Assembly (NCBI GenBank): GCA_018970725.1
Contig: JAGWVU010000015.1
Location: 36,815-100,814, forward strand
Length of the DNA stretch: 64,000 bases
From: Verrucomicrobiota bacterium
GTDB lineage: Bacteria > Verrucomicrobiota > Verrucomicrobiia > Verrucomicrobiales > DEV007
Direction: 5' to 3'
In this document: positions 17,627 through 27,400 of the stretch, in pieces
Numbering within the stretch: the stretch's first letter is position 1
How the letters are laid out: each line of letters opens with the position of its first letter
The notes under the pieces: generated by a model
Seen by the model: only the letters and a program-made list of their open reading frames with translations
The model's database searches: none
What the model was told of the DNA's origin: nothing
Made by a program: the position numbers and the translations under genes

Positions 17627-18073
17627 TCAATCCTTCTTCGGCTGCGCCTTGGCGAGACCTTGCGCAACCATTTCCTGGTTGATGCAGACTCCGTCCGCGA
17701 AGAGGACGCCGAACCAGCGCCCCCACGTCCCGTTGAGGTCGCGGGTATCGTCCCCTTTGACGGTCCGGATGCGCAGATCCCCGGCCTCGGAGGCTTCCTC
17801 CAAGCGCGTCTTAAGCCAATCGATGGCCGCCTTGCCCGCCGGCGTCGTGGGATCGGGAGCCTCGATCCCCGCGAGCCGCACGGTGGTCTTGCGGTGCCAA
17901 GTGAAGAAACCGAGGTCGACGTCCAGCATCACGCTGTGACCGTCCACGATCCGCACGAGATCGGCGCGGTAGAAGTAGAGCGACTCATCGCCCGGGAATT
18001 TCATGGGGTCGGTTTCGGCGGCCAGGGAGGTGATGGCGGTGAGGAGGAGAAGGAGCGGGGGCCGGAGTTTCAT
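17627..18073 (-). CDS. Secreted thermonuclease-like (SNase) protein
   Basis: Protein of 148 residues with a signal peptide ([18 protein letters not shown]) and one staphylococcal-nuclease OB-fold domain. Seen: [22 protein letters not shown], and [13 protein letters not shown] followed by [12 protein letters not shown]. Arginines matching the catalytic Arg35 and Arg87 are present. The general base Glu43 of the family appears as Asp in APD, so activity may be altered. A perfect-arm palindrome lies 1 nt upstream of the ATG (18075-18092). It is followed by the rhodanese gene 40 bp away. Confidence 0.85.
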   Translation of the reverse strand: MKLRPPLLLLLTAITSLAAETDPMKFPGDESLYFYRADLVRIVDGHSVMLDVDLGFFTWHRKTTVRLAGIEAPDPTTPAGKAAIDWLKTRLEEASEAGDLRIRTVKGDDTRDLNGTWGRWFGVLFADGVCINQEMVAQGLAKAQPKKD

Positions 18074-18074
18074 G

Positions 18075-18092
18075 CCTTGCAAGCTAGCAAGG
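18075..18092. promoter_or_regulatory. 18-bp palindrome overlapping the nuclease gene start region
   Basis: CCTTGC-AAGCTA-GCAAGG has perfect 6-bp arms around a near-palindromic centre. It ends 1 nt before the start codon of the SNase-like gene. On the minus strand its centre reads TAGCTT, 7 nt ahead of the ATG, the same position as -10-like boxes at other genes here. It could be an operator covering a promoter, or an mRNA hairpin at the start codon. Confidence 0.35.
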
Positions 18093-18172
18093 TCCGGGCC
18101 CGGGATCAACCCGGCTCTTCTTCCTGCAAAATCCGCTTTTGCACGGGACCGCCTTCTCGTAGTATCGCGACC

Positions 18173-19156
18173 ATGAAATCGTTTTGCCGCCGGACGTCGG
18201 TTCCGCTTCTCGCGTTGGCGCTCGCCTTGGGCGCGCTCCTGCCCGGACGAGCTGGAGAGAAGTTGAAGGTCCTCTTGATTGACGGGCAAAACAATCATGC
18301 CTGGACGGAGACGAGCCCGTTGTTGGTGGCCATTCTGGAGGACTCCGGGAGATTTGCGGTCACGGTTTCCACCGCTCCGGGGGCGGCTCCGAAGGCACCG
18401 AGGGCTCCCCAGCCCAACGCCGATGAGGCGGCCCGGGCCAAATTTGCCGCCGCGTTGCGGGATTGGGAGGCGGGGGTCGCCGCCCACAAGAAGGAGAGCG
18501 CGGCGGCCTGGAGCGCCTGGAAACCGGATTTCGCCGCCTACGACGTGGTGGTTTCCAACTACAACGGCGAACTTTGGCCTGAAGCGGTGCGCACCGCCTT
18601 TGAAACCTATGTCGGCAACGGGGGCGGGTTCGTCTCCGTGCATGCCGCAAACAACGCATTTCCCGAGTGGCCCGCCTACAACGAGATGATCGGAGTTGGC
18701 GGTTGGGGCGGACGCAGCGAGCTTTCCGGTCCCTATCTCCGGCTCCGGGAGGGCAAGTGGACTCTGGATCCGACCCCGGGGCGGGGCGGTTCCCATGGCA
18801 AACAGCACGAGTTCACGGTGGAAACCCAGGCCGCCGCCCATCCCATCATGAAAGGCCTGCCGACCCGCTGGAAACATGCCCAGGACGAGCTTTACGACCG
18901 CCTTCGCGGGCCGGCCAAGGGGGTCACGGTGCTGGGCGCGGCGCTCTCCGAGACTGGGACGGGCGGTTCCGGCGAGTGGGAACCGCTTTTGATGGCGATT
19001 CCGTTCGGCAAGGGCCGGGTGTTCCATACCGCCCTCGGTCACAGCGCGATTTCCATGGGCGGTCCCGGTTTCAAGGAGACCCTGAAGAGGGGAACGGAAT
19101 GGGCGGCCACGGGGGCCGTGACCTTTGCCGCGCCCGCCAGCTTGGGAGAACTTTGA
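18173..19156 (+). CDS. Secreted ThuA-like domain protein
   Basis: Exported protein of 327 residues with a signal peptide ([18 protein letters not shown]) and a ThuA-like class I glutaminase-amidotransferase fold. Seen: [23 protein letters not shown], a lid segment [34 protein letters not shown], and [12 protein letters not shown]. ThuA proteins relate to trehalose and other disaccharide use and in PVC bacteria accompany DUF1080 and 3-keto-glycoside genes. ATG 18173 is preceded at 7 nt by the -10-like TAGTAT and has no Shine-Dalgarno sequence. The acid phosphatase gene follows after 4 bp, so the two form an operon. Confidence 0.88.
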   Translation: MKSFCRRTSVPLLALALALGALLPGRAGEKLKVLLIDGQNNHAWTETSPLLVAILEDSGRFAVTVSTAPGAAPKAPRAPQPNADEAARAKFAAALRDWEAGVAAHKKESAAAWSAWKPDFAAYDVVVSNYNGELWPEAVRTAFETYVGNGGGFVSVHAANNAFPEWPAYNEMIGVGGWGGRSELSGPYLRLREGKWTLDPTPGRGGSHGKQHEFTVETQAAAHPIMKGLPTRWKHAQDELYDRLRGPAKGVTVLGAALSETGTGGSGEWEPLLMAIPFGKGRVFHTALGHSAISMGGPGFKETLKRGTEWAATGAVTFAAPASLGEL

Positions 19157-19160
19157 CGGG

Positions 19161-20156
19161 ATGAACCGGCGGAGATTTCTCACCGAGTCTTTTTGCTTCA
19201 GCGCGGCCGCGCTCGGGCCCGGGTTTGCCTCTTCCGCCTTTTCCAAGGAGACCCCGGGAAGGTATTTTCTGGCCCTCGGTGATTTCGGTTCCGACGACGG
19301 GAACCAGCAGGCCGTGGCCCGGGCCATGAAGCGTTTCGTGGACGACGTGGGAGCGCCCCCGGAAGGACTCTGGCTGTTGGGCGACAACTTTTACTCGGAG
19401 ATGAAGGGCGGCCTGCGCTCGGAGCGATGGCAGACTGGTTTCGAGGAGATGTATCCGTCCAGCCATTTCCCCGGCCCCTGCCGCGTCGTCCTGGGGAACC
19501 ATGACTATCACGACAACCGCGGAGGCGATCTCGTGCAACTCGGCTACGCGGAGTCGCGACCGGGAACCAGATGGACCCTGCCGGCCAAGTGGTATCGGGT
19601 GGACCACCCTTCACCGGAAGCGCCACTGGTCACCTTCCTCTGCCTCGACAGCAACCTGAGGTCGGTCTCGGGGCATCGGGACTTGGGCACGGGGATCGCC
19701 AGGGCTTCCCTGACCGGGAAGGAAGAGGCGGCGCAGATGGCTTGGCTCAAGGCGGAACTCGCCAAACCGCGCAAGGCGCCGTATATCGCGGTGGTGGCCC
19801 ATCATCCGGTCTTCTCGAACGGGACCCACGGGGATTCGGCAGGAATCGTCAAGGATTGGGAACCGCTGCTCCGTGAACACGGCGTCCACTTCTACTTCTG
19901 CGGTCACGACCACGACCTCCAGCACCTCGAGTTCGGGGGGCATCCCACCAGCTTTGTCATTTCCGGAGCGGGCGGGGCCCAAGCCCGCAAGCTGAAACGG
20001 ACCGGCAGGGGACCCTTCGGCCGCGGCGAGGTTTACGGTTTTTCAGAGTGGCGGATCGAACCGGACCGCTTCGTGGTGCGCCATTACGACGTCGAACGGA
20101 AGTTGCTCCACTCCTTCAGCAAATCCCCGGACGGCACCCTCACGCTCGGAGCGTAA
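19161..20156 (+). CDS. Secreted purple-acid-phosphatase-like metallophosphoesterase (TRAP type)
   Basis: Protein of 331 residues with a twin-arginine-like signal (NRRRFLTESFCFSAAALG) and a dinuclear metallophosphatase domain. All motifs are present in order: ALGDFG, LGDNFYSE, LGNHDYHD, VAHHPVFS and CGHDHDLQ. The layout, including the Tyr after GDNF and the ISGAGG segment, matches tartrate-resistant acid phosphatase type 5 more than other calcineurin-like enzymes. It probably hydrolyses phosphomonoesters in the periplasm. ATG 19161 lies 4 bp after ThuA. The gene converges on miaA, with stops 6 bp apart. Confidence 0.88.
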   Translation: MNRRRFLTESFCFSAAALGPGFASSAFSKETPGRYFLALGDFGSDDGNQQAVARAMKRFVDDVGAPPEGLWLLGDNFYSEMKGGLRSERWQTGFEEMYPSSHFPGPCRVVLGNHDYHDNRGGDLVQLGYAESRPGTRWTLPAKWYRVDHPSPEAPLVTFLCLDSNLRSVSGHRDLGTGIARASLTGKEEAAQMAWLKAELAKPRKAPYIAVVAHHPVFSNGTHGDSAGIVKDWEPLLREHGVHFYFCGHDHDLQHLEFGGHPTSFVISGAGGAQARKLKRTGRGPFGRGEVYGFSEWRIEPDRFVVRHYDVERKLLHSFSKSPDGTLTLGA

Positions 20157-20161
20157 CCGGC

Positions 20162-21049
20162 TCAGAGGAGGCCGGCGTTCCTGGCGACGGCGAGCGCGCT
20201 GCTTCCGGCATCGATCGGCGTGAGCCAGCGCTCCCGGCGGAACCAGGTGATTTGCCGCTTCGCGTAGCGCCGGGTGGCGGTTTCGATGGCCGCGATGCAG
20301 GCCTCCCTGGAAAGAGTGCCCTGGAGGAATTCCTGGATCTCGGCCACGCCGATGGCCTTGGAACTCGTGGTCGACCACTCGCCGACGGCCCGGACTTCCT
20401 CGAGTGCGCCGCTCTGCCACATGGCGCGGACCCGATGATGAATCCGCAGGTGCAACTCCGCGCGGGGACGGACGAGGCAGACGCCGCGCAGTCCGGGGGG
20501 ATCGTTCGCCCAAGCCTGGCGCAGGGAGGAGGCGGGTTGCCGCGCGATCAGGCAAACTTCGACGGCCCGCTGGACGTAGCGCCGGTTTTCCGGGGTGATG
20601 GAGGCGGCGGACACTGGGTCCAAACGGCGCAGCAAGCCCTGCAATTCGCCGGGAGTGAGCTGATCGAGCTGCCGCCGCAAGGCAGGGTCCGAGCCCGGGG
20701 CCTCGTTCAATCCGTGGGTCAGCGCCTTGACGTAAAGCCCGCTTCCGCCGGTGACAATCGGTAATTTCCCCCGGGAGACGATCCCGGCGAGAACGGGGCG
20801 GGCGAGATCGAGATACCGTCCGGCGTCGCAAATCCGCTCCGGTGGGACCACCTCGTAGAGATGATGCCGCACGGCGGCCCGGGATGCGGCGCCCGGGCAG
20901 GCAGTCAAGACCGGCAAGCCCCGGTAGATTTGGTAGGCGTCGGCGTTGACGATCTCTCCGCCGGTGATCTGGGCCAGGGCTTCCGCAAAATCACTTTTCC
21001 CACTCCCGGTGGGGCCCACGACGTAAAAGGGAGGGATGTCGGTCGTCAC
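20162..21049 (-). CDS. miaA: tRNA dimethylallyltransferase MiaA
   Basis: Transfers the dimethylallyl group of DMAPP to A37 of tRNAs that read UNN codons. It has 295 residues and starts with GTG at 21049. Seen: P-loop GPTGSGKS (12-19), the DAYQIYRGLP substrate motif, TGGSGLYVKAL, RRYVQRAVEV, and TRRYAKRQITWFRRE near the C-terminus. Length is close to the family norm of about 300. Convergent with the acid phosphatase and divergent from the DUF1080 gene; 21050-21272 shows no further gene. Confidence 0.95.
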   Translation of the reverse strand: MTTDIPPFYVVGPTGSGKSDFAEALAQITGGEIVNADAYQIYRGLPVLTACPGAASRAAVRHHLYEVVPPERICDAGRYLDLARPVLAGIVSRGKLPIVTGGSGLYVKALTHGLNEAPGSDPALRRQLDQLTPGELQGLLRRLDPVSAASITPENRRYVQRAVEVCLIARQPASSLRQAWANDPPGLRGVCLVRPRAELHLRIHHRVRAMWQSGALEEVRAVGEWSTTSSKAIGVAEIQEFLQGTLSREACIAAIETATRRYAKRQITWFRRERWLTPIDAGSSALAVARNAGLL

Positions 21050-21272
21050 AGTGCCTCTTCGCTTTGCCGAGCCCCTCCAAAGTCCGCCCCGTCCTTCTTC
21101 GGGTTGCGTGGCTCATCCCGGAGAGAGGCGCCAGGGATGCACTAGACCGTTGCCTCCATGATTTCAAGAGTTTGTCTCCCGGCTCCGGGAAGGTCCCTGA
21201 AAATCGGTCGCAAGCGCAGGGATTTTTCCGTGGGGATGGACAGAAAGGGGAGTTTTTGGGAGTGAAAGGGAC

Positions 21273-22250
21273 ATGCGTAGTTTGTTCGTGCTCTTTCACT
21301 TGATGTCGTTGGCGGTGATGGCGGCTGCGGAGCCGGGTCCGACTTGGACCGATCCCGGGAAAGCCGCGGCGGAGGACCCGGACTTTGTGCTTCAGGGTGA
21401 GTATGGGAGCGCGGAGCCTGGCGGACAGTGGGGCGTGCAGGTGGTGGCCTTGGGCGGCGGGGCGTTCGACGCGTATCTGCTGGAGGGCGGTCTCCCGGGG
21501 GTTGGATGGACGCGGGGGCGGCTCCGGGTCAAGCTGAGCGGGAACCGGGAGGCGGACGGCACGGTGCCGCTGGTCTCCGGGGACGGGATTTGCAAGGGAA
21601 CGATCCGGGGAGGCAAGGTGACCGTGTCCCGGGAAGGGAAGGAATTGGGGACATGGCCGAAGGTGGAACGGATGAGCCCGACCCTGGGGGCGAAACCGCC
21701 GGAAGGAGCGGTGGTGCTTTTTGACGGGAGTGGCGTGGAAGAATGGGAGCAAGGGGTGATGAAGAACGGATTGTTGGAGAACAGCGATCCCCACACGAAG
21801 CGGACGTTTGGCAGTTACCGGCTGCACGTGGAGTTTCGCACGCCATACAAGCCGTTCGCGCGGGGGCAGCAGCGGGGGAACAGCGGGGTGTATCACCAGT
21901 GGCGTTATGAGACCCAGGTGCTCGATTCCTTTGGATTGGAGGGGGAGGACAACGAGACCGGGGGAGTTTACAAGATTTCCAAGAGCTTGTTGAACATGTG
22001 CTATCCGCCGTTGGCTTGGCAGACTTATGATTTCGATTTCACGACGGCGAAGTTCGATGGTGCGGGCCAATTGACGGCGAAGGCGCGGATCACGGTGCGG
22101 TTGAACGGCGTTTTGGTCCAGGATGACCTGGAGTTGCCGACGACCACGGGCGGAGCGAAGCTGAAGCTGACGCCGGAGCCGGGCCCGATTTACCTCCAGA
22201 GCCATGGCAACCCGGTTTTTTACCGGAACCTTTGGATCGTGCCGCGTTGA
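21273..22250 (+). CDS. Secreted 3-keto-disaccharide hydrolase (DUF1080) domain protein
   Basis: Exported protein of 325 residues: a short signal peptide (FVLFHLMSLAVMAAAE), an extra beta-rich N-terminal part of about 110 residues, then a DUF1080 concanavalin-like domain. The domain shows VVLFDGSGVEEWEQ, GSYRLHVEFRTPY, NSGVYHQWRYETQVLDSFG and YLQSHGNPVFYRNLWIV. Members cleave 3-keto-glucosides after a dehydrogenase has oxidised the sugar, which fits the other sugar-related genes nearby. ATG 21273 follows an AAAGGGA run. The next gene begins 48 bp later on the same strand. Confidence 0.88.
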   Translation: MRSLFVLFHLMSLAVMAAAEPGPTWTDPGKAAAEDPDFVLQGEYGSAEPGGQWGVQVVALGGGAFDAYLLEGGLPGVGWTRGRLRVKLSGNREADGTVPLVSGDGICKGTIRGGKVTVSREGKELGTWPKVERMSPTLGAKPPEGAVVLFDGSGVEEWEQGVMKNGLLENSDPHTKRTFGSYRLHVEFRTPYKPFARGQQRGNSGVYHQWRYETQVLDSFGLEGEDNETGGVYKISKSLLNMCYPPLAWQTYDFDFTTAKFDGAGQLTAKARITVRLNGVLVQDDLELPTTTGGAKLKLTPEPGPIYLQSHGNPVFYRNLWIVPR

Positions 22251-22298
22251 AATGACGAAATCAGGTTCCGGAACGGCGGCTCCGGGTTATGGTGACCC

Positions 22299-24353
22299 AT
22301 GGAACTGCGCGAGTTCGCGGAACGCGTCATCTTCGCCACCTCTCTGGCGGAAAAGCTGGCGGGACCGGAAACGGCCGTGACCGATGTGGCGCCCGGGCGG
22401 GCGATCGCGGTGCCGGGGCAACCCGGGCGGCCGGAGGAGTTGCGCTTCTGCGCCGGGGAAGGAGGGCCTCCGATTCCGCGCGGGGCGGAACTGGGGGATG
22501 AGCGGCAGCGGTCGGTGCTCCTGCATTTCTTTGCGAACCACGAGTTGCTGGCCATGGAGTTGATGGCGTTGATCCTGCTGCGTTTCCCGGAGGCGCCGGC
22601 GGAATTCCGGCGGGGGCTTTACGGGACGCTGCGGGAGGAGCAACGACACACCGCGTGGTATGTCCGGCGTTTGGAGGAGTGCGGGTTGCGGTTCGGGGCG
22701 TTACCGGTGAACCGTTACTTTTGGGATGCGGTGGCGGCGGTGGAATCCCCGTTGGATTACGTGTCGAGGTTGAGCCTGACCTTCGAACAGGCGAACCTCG
22801 ACTATTCGCGGCATTACGCCGGGGTCTTCGCGCGGTCCGGGGACGAAAAATCGGCCCGGATCCTGCAAGCTGTCTGCCGGGATGAGATCAGTCACGTCCG
22901 TTACGGATTGCAATGGTTCCGGAAATGGCGGGACCCGGAGATGTCGGATTGGGAGGCGTTCCGGAAGGGGCTGCCCTTCCCCTTGAGTCCGAGCCGGGCC
23001 AAGGGGAACGGGGAAGCGGCGTTCAACCGTGAGGACAGGCTGGCGGCCGGATTGGAGCCGGATTTTGTGCGGCGTCTGGAGCTTTTCGAGCGTTCCAAGG
23101 GGCGGACCCCGAGGGTTTTCTGGTTTTGTCCCGGCGCGGAAGAGTCCGTGCGCGGGGAGGCGGGGGCGGGAGAAGACGAGGTGGCCCGGGCCTTGGCGGA
23201 GGGACTGGAACCGCTGATGATGTTTGCCTGCCGACGGGACGACGTGTTGTTGCTGCGCCGCTTGCCGGAGGTGGAGAGGCAGGAGCAGTGGGTTCGGGCG
23301 GGATTCATTCTCCCGGAGTTGGAAGAGTTGGGGGAGGACGGAAGGCTCCGCCCGGAGAGTGTGTTGCGGGGGCGGAAACTGGCTGGTTTGCGGCCGTGGG
23401 GTTGGTGCCCGGCGGCGGTGGAATTGTTCGGGCCGTTGGAGGCCGGCTTGCCGCCCGGAGCCCCGGGTTTGGAGCGGAGTTGGAACGACCGGGTCCGGGA
23501 GTTGTATGCCAAGACGGCGGACCAAGAATTCCTGCGTGGGTTTCTCGAGGAAGGCCCGGTGGCGGGCGTGGAGCCCGATGTGGTGGGTCGGACGGTCCGG
23601 GACGGCGGGGAGCTTTTGGAGGTGGTCGAGGAATTCCGGAGGAGGGGGTATGAGGATCTTGTCTTCAAGGCCCCGTTTGCAGCGGCGGCCCGCGGTAACC
23701 GGAAGTTCCGCGGGACCGGGGATCTGGTCTGGGCGGAACGGGTCCTGGCGCGGCAGGGAGCTCTGGTGGTGGAGCCTTGGCTCGAGCGGGTCTGGGACTT
23801 TTCGGTGCAGTTTGAAATGGAGCGGGATGGTTTGCGGCGACTCGACTGGATCGAGCTGGAGAACAACCCGAGGGGGCAGTTCCAAGCGGTCAGTTCCGGG
23901 CCGCGGCTGACCCGGGGGTTGGATTCCTGCCTGGCGCGCTTCCTTCATGAACGGGTGTTCCCGATTTACGAGGGCGGGCTGGCCGAACGGTTGGCGCGTC
24001 GGCTGGAACAAGCGGGGTTTTTGGGCGCGGTCGGGTTGGATGCGTTTGTTTACCGTGATCGTCAGGGGGAATTGCGTTGCAAGCCGGTCGTGGAAATCAA
24101 TCCACGCCACACCATGGGCCGCATCGCTTTTGAGATCCGGCGTCAGGTGGCGCCGGGCTGTTCGGTCCGGTTGTCCCTGGTGCGCGAGCCCGGGAGCCCG
24201 GACGGGATTCGTTTGGATCCGGAGAGCGGGCGGATGGAGGCGGGGCGTCTGGTGCTGACACGGCCGGTGGGACCGGGGGGCGTGGTGGCGGTGTTGGAGG
24301 TCGGCCGGTGCGAGGCGGGATTTTCGTGGCGATCGAAAATCAACAATTATTGA
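22299..24353 (+). CDS. DUF455 ferritin-like di-iron domain fused to an ATP-grasp domain
   Basis: Cytosolic protein of 684 residues with two recognisable halves. The first (about 1-210) is a DUF455 ferritin-like helical domain. Its putative metal ligands form the classic di-iron pattern: Glu82 or Glu87, ExxH at 114-117, Glu163, and ExxH at 196-199. The second (about 265-650) looks like a pre-ATP-grasp region plus ATP-grasp: LVFKAPFAAAARGNRKF, VVEPWLERVWDFSVQFE and the Mg-binding VVEINPRHTMG. ATP-grasp enzymes join carboxylates to amines or thiols; DUF455 has no firm function. The fusion suggests a redox-coupled ligation or modification. No Shine-Dalgarno is seen, and TATGGT ends 5 nt before the ATG. 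It ends 52 bp before the giant-protein operon. Confidence 0.85.
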   Translation: MELREFAERVIFATSLAEKLAGPETAVTDVAPGRAIAVPGQPGRPEELRFCAGEGGPPIPRGAELGDERQRSVLLHFFANHELLAMELMALILLRFPEAPAEFRRGLYGTLREEQRHTAWYVRRLEECGLRFGALPVNRYFWDAVAAVESPLDYVSRLSLTFEQANLDYSRHYAGVFARSGDEKSARILQAVCRDEISHVRYGLQWFRKWRDPEMSDWEAFRKGLPFPLSPSRAKGNGEAAFNREDRLAAGLEPDFVRRLELFERSKGRTPRVFWFCPGAEESVRGEAGAGEDEVARALAEGLEPLMMFACRRDDVLLLRRLPEVERQEQWVRAGFILPELEELGEDGRLRPESVLRGRKLAGLRPWGWCPAAVELFGPLEAGLPPGAPGLERSWNDRVRELYAKTADQEFLRGFLEEGPVAGVEPDVVGRTVRDGGELLEVVEEFRRRGYEDLVFKAPFAAAARGNRKFRGTGDLVWAERVLARQGALVVEPWLERVWDFSVQFEMERDGLRRLDWIELENNPRGQFQAVSSGPRLTRGLDSCLARFLHERVFPIYEGGLAERLARRLEQAGFLGAVGLDAFVYRDRQGELRCKPVVEINPRHTMGRIAFEIRRQVAPGCSVRLSLVREPGSPDGIRLDPESGRMEAGRLVLTRPVGPGGVVAVLEVGRCEAGFSWRSKINNY

Positions 24354-24393
24354 TAATATGTCTTGATTTGGTAATTAAAGAAATTACAGATTC
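24350..24393 (+). promoter_or_regulatory. AT-rich promoter region ahead of the giant-protein operon
   Basis: A strikingly AT-rich island in a GC-rich region. TTGATA (24350-24355) and TTGATT (24363-24368) are candidate -35 boxes. TACAGA (24385-24390), 16 bp after the second, is a candidate -10. The exact boxes are uncertain, but an independent promoter for the three-gene operon is likely. Confidence 0.4.
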
Positions 24394-24405
24394 TTGAACG
24401 GACGT

Positions 24406-27400
24406 GTGACGACTCTCCCCTCCATTTCCCGGTTGTGCCACGGACTCCGTGGAGTCCTCTGTTTGCTGGCGGGCGTGATGCCCGTTGGGGCGCAATTGCC
24501 GGTGGAGACTGAGGTGCCGCCGGTTGTCCGTCCCGCCGCACCGGCCGGTGGCGCCGTTACCTCCCCCGGCGCGCCGGTTGGTGCGCTCTCCGGTGAGGTG
24601 TTGGAGCGGCAGGTGTATGTGCCGTATCAGGATTTGGAGGCGCTCTTTGAGAAGGAAGGGCGGGGGATCATGGTGCCCTATCGTGATTTCCTGCAGATGT
24701 GGACCGAGTTGCAGGCGCGGCGGACGGAAGCGGTGGAAGAGGAACCGCCGTTGGGAGGAGTGGTCAAGTCCGCCGTTTACACGGCCGCGCTGAGAGGGGA
24801 GGGTGACGCCGCGAGCCTGGTGATCGAAGGGAAGATCGAGGTGGAATCGTTCCGCAAAGGCTGGGCGGAGATCGGGTTGGGGCGTGGGCCGTTGAACGTG
24901 GTGGAGGCAAAGACCGGGGAGGCGAGCCTGAGTTTGGGTGAGAATGGATATACTTTGTTGGTGCCGCGCAAGGGCGTCCACCACATCGAGCTGACCTTGC
25001 TGGCGCCGGTGAGGCGTGAGGCGGAGGGTTATGTCGCGAGACCCTCGCTGCCGCGGTCTCCGGTATCGCGCCTGGTCGCGGTGATCCCCGGGGCGGACTG
25101 GCGGTTTGCTTTGGAGGACAACCTGCCGTTTACGACGGGGCCGGATGGCAAGGAGAGCCGGATCGAGTTTTCCTTTGGGGAGAAGCAGGAGGTGGGGCTG
25201 CATTGGAGCCGGGAAAGTGCGGACAACCGGTTCACCCCGCTGTTGTTTGCGGACACGCGGTTGCAGTGCCGGATGGTGACGGGTGCGCTGCAGACGACGG
25301 TGGATGTGCACTATCGGATTTTGCGGGCCGGGGTGGATCAATTTGAGATCGAGGTGCCGTCCTCGCACGAGGTGTTGTTGGTGGAGGGGACGAACCTGAA
25401 AGAGTGGTCTCTTTCGGGCTCGGGCAGAATGCGGCGGATCCAGGTGCGTCTGCACGCGGAAGTCCGGGACACCTACGATCTGCAGGTGGTGTTGGAGAAG
25501 AGCGTGGGGGCCTTGCCGGCCGGGGTGGACGTGCCGGTGGTGCTGCTGCCGGATGTGGCGCGGCAGAGCGGGGTGGTCGAGCTTTCCGCGGAGAGCGATT
25601 TGGCGGCGGCGGTCGAGGATGTCGAGGGCTTGACGAGGCAGGCGGTGGCGTCCGGGGTGGAGAGCGGGGAGTTCAGTGCGCGCTATCGTTTTCTCAAGGC
25701 TCCGTATGCGGCGACGATGCGGATTGAACGGGCCAAGCCGGAGGTGCACGCGGACTTGATCATGGCGGTTCGGGTGCAACCGGAGAGATTGGAATGGCAG
25801 GCGGTCGTTGCGCTGGAGGTGAGCCGGGCACCGGTTTTTGAAGCGGAGATCCAGTTGCCCCCGGGGTTTGCGGATTGCCGGGTATCTGGCGATGACGTGG
25901 AGGGTTTCTCAGTGAGCGGAGACCGGGTGTCGATCCGGTTGGCCCGGCAGACGGGAAGGAGCACCCTTCGGCTGGAGGGCTCCCGGAGGCGCGAGACGGA
26001 GGAGGAGGCATTGACGACTCCGTTGTTGCAGGTGAGCGGGGCGACGAGTCAGGTGGCGCGGCTGGTGATGGAAGTGGATCCGAGCTTGGACCCGCTGACC
26101 GAGCAGCCTGGCGATCTTCTGGTGGTCGACCCGGTTGTCCTGCAGGAGGAACTGTCGGCAGCGGGGCTCTCCTGCCGGGCCGGGCTCGGGTTTCGCTACG
26201 CGGTGGGAGCGAAGCCGGCCAAGCTGGTCCTGAAGGCCCGGAGACCGCAGGTCACGGCAACGGTTTCCCAGTTGGTCCGGGTGGAAGAGGAGCGGAGCCT
26301 GCACCGGTGGTGGATCGATTATGACATCCTCTTCGCGGGGACCAACCGGTTGATCCTCCGGGTGCCCGCATCGATCGCCGGGCAGCTTCAGGTGGGAGGG
26401 GCCGGGGTGCCGGAGGTGAACCGGAATTACCGCCATCAGGTGGAGGGAAAGCCGGTGGACGGGGGCAAGGACGTTTTCTGGGCGATCACCTTCGCGGAAC
26501 GGCAGCAGGGGAAATATCGTTTGGAGCTTGCCTTGGACGAGGCGCATCCGGCGATCGGCTACGAAGAGGCGGCCCGGATCACGGTGCCGGTGGTCGGCCT
26601 GGTGGACGTGTTCCGGGAGAGCGGCCAGTTGGCGGTGGCCACGGCGGCCAACCTGAATCTGGGCACGGTGGAGGCGGAGGGCTGGGAGGCGATCGATTCC
26701 CGGGAATTGAACCCGCCGTTGGGTGGGGAGGGGTTGGTGGGGGCGTTCCGTCATGGTTCCCGGCCCGGGGATTTGACCTTGCCCATCACGAAGAACCGTT
26801 ACCTGGAGATTCCGCGGGCGTTGATCACCCATGCGGATGTGAACGCCGTGCTTTCCGGGGATGGGGCGTTGACGACCGAGGCGATTTACTGGTTGCGGAA
26901 CGCGGCGGAGAGTTCCCTCAAAGTCAAGCTGCCACCAGGGGCCCGGATGGTTTCGGACATTGTGGTCAAGGACACGGCACAACAGCCCGTGAGCCAGGCT
27001 GGAAGCAATGGGGAGGAAGTGGTGATCCGCCTTCCGCCGGGCGCGGAGACTCCGGAAGCGCCTTACCCGGTGCGTTTTGTCTATGAATTGGCCAGCCCCG
27101 ACGCCGGACAGAGCCTTCCGCCGCGGGGCGCCGTCTTGATTCCGGCCCCGGAAGTGCGTGGGTTGCAGGTTTTGGAAACCCGGAACCATCTCTATCTGCC
27201 CGGGGAATATCGGTATCTGGGATTTGGCGGGCCCTATGAACTGGCCGGGAAAGTGGCGGGATGGAGGGAGGCGAGGAAGCAGCTCGACTTCCTAATCCCG
27301 GCCTTGGGCGTGACCCATCCGGAAGGGATCGCCGTGCCCCGGAGCCAGCCACCGGTTTTCGACCCCGCGGGCACGACGGGTCTGAATGCGCCGGTCATCA

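Noticed and set aside
22299..24353. Calling the ferritin-like half a MiaE-type tRNA hydroxylase partner of the nearby miaA
   Set aside because: DUF455 and MiaE are distinct families and no MiaE-specific motif was seen; proximity alone does not support it.
25909..27189. Minus-strand open frames of several hundred codons under the giant-protein operon (also at 28809-30749 and 31943-33340)
   Set aside because: They are rich in Arg, Pro and His, lack start signals, and overlap genes with clear signal peptides and coupled starts.
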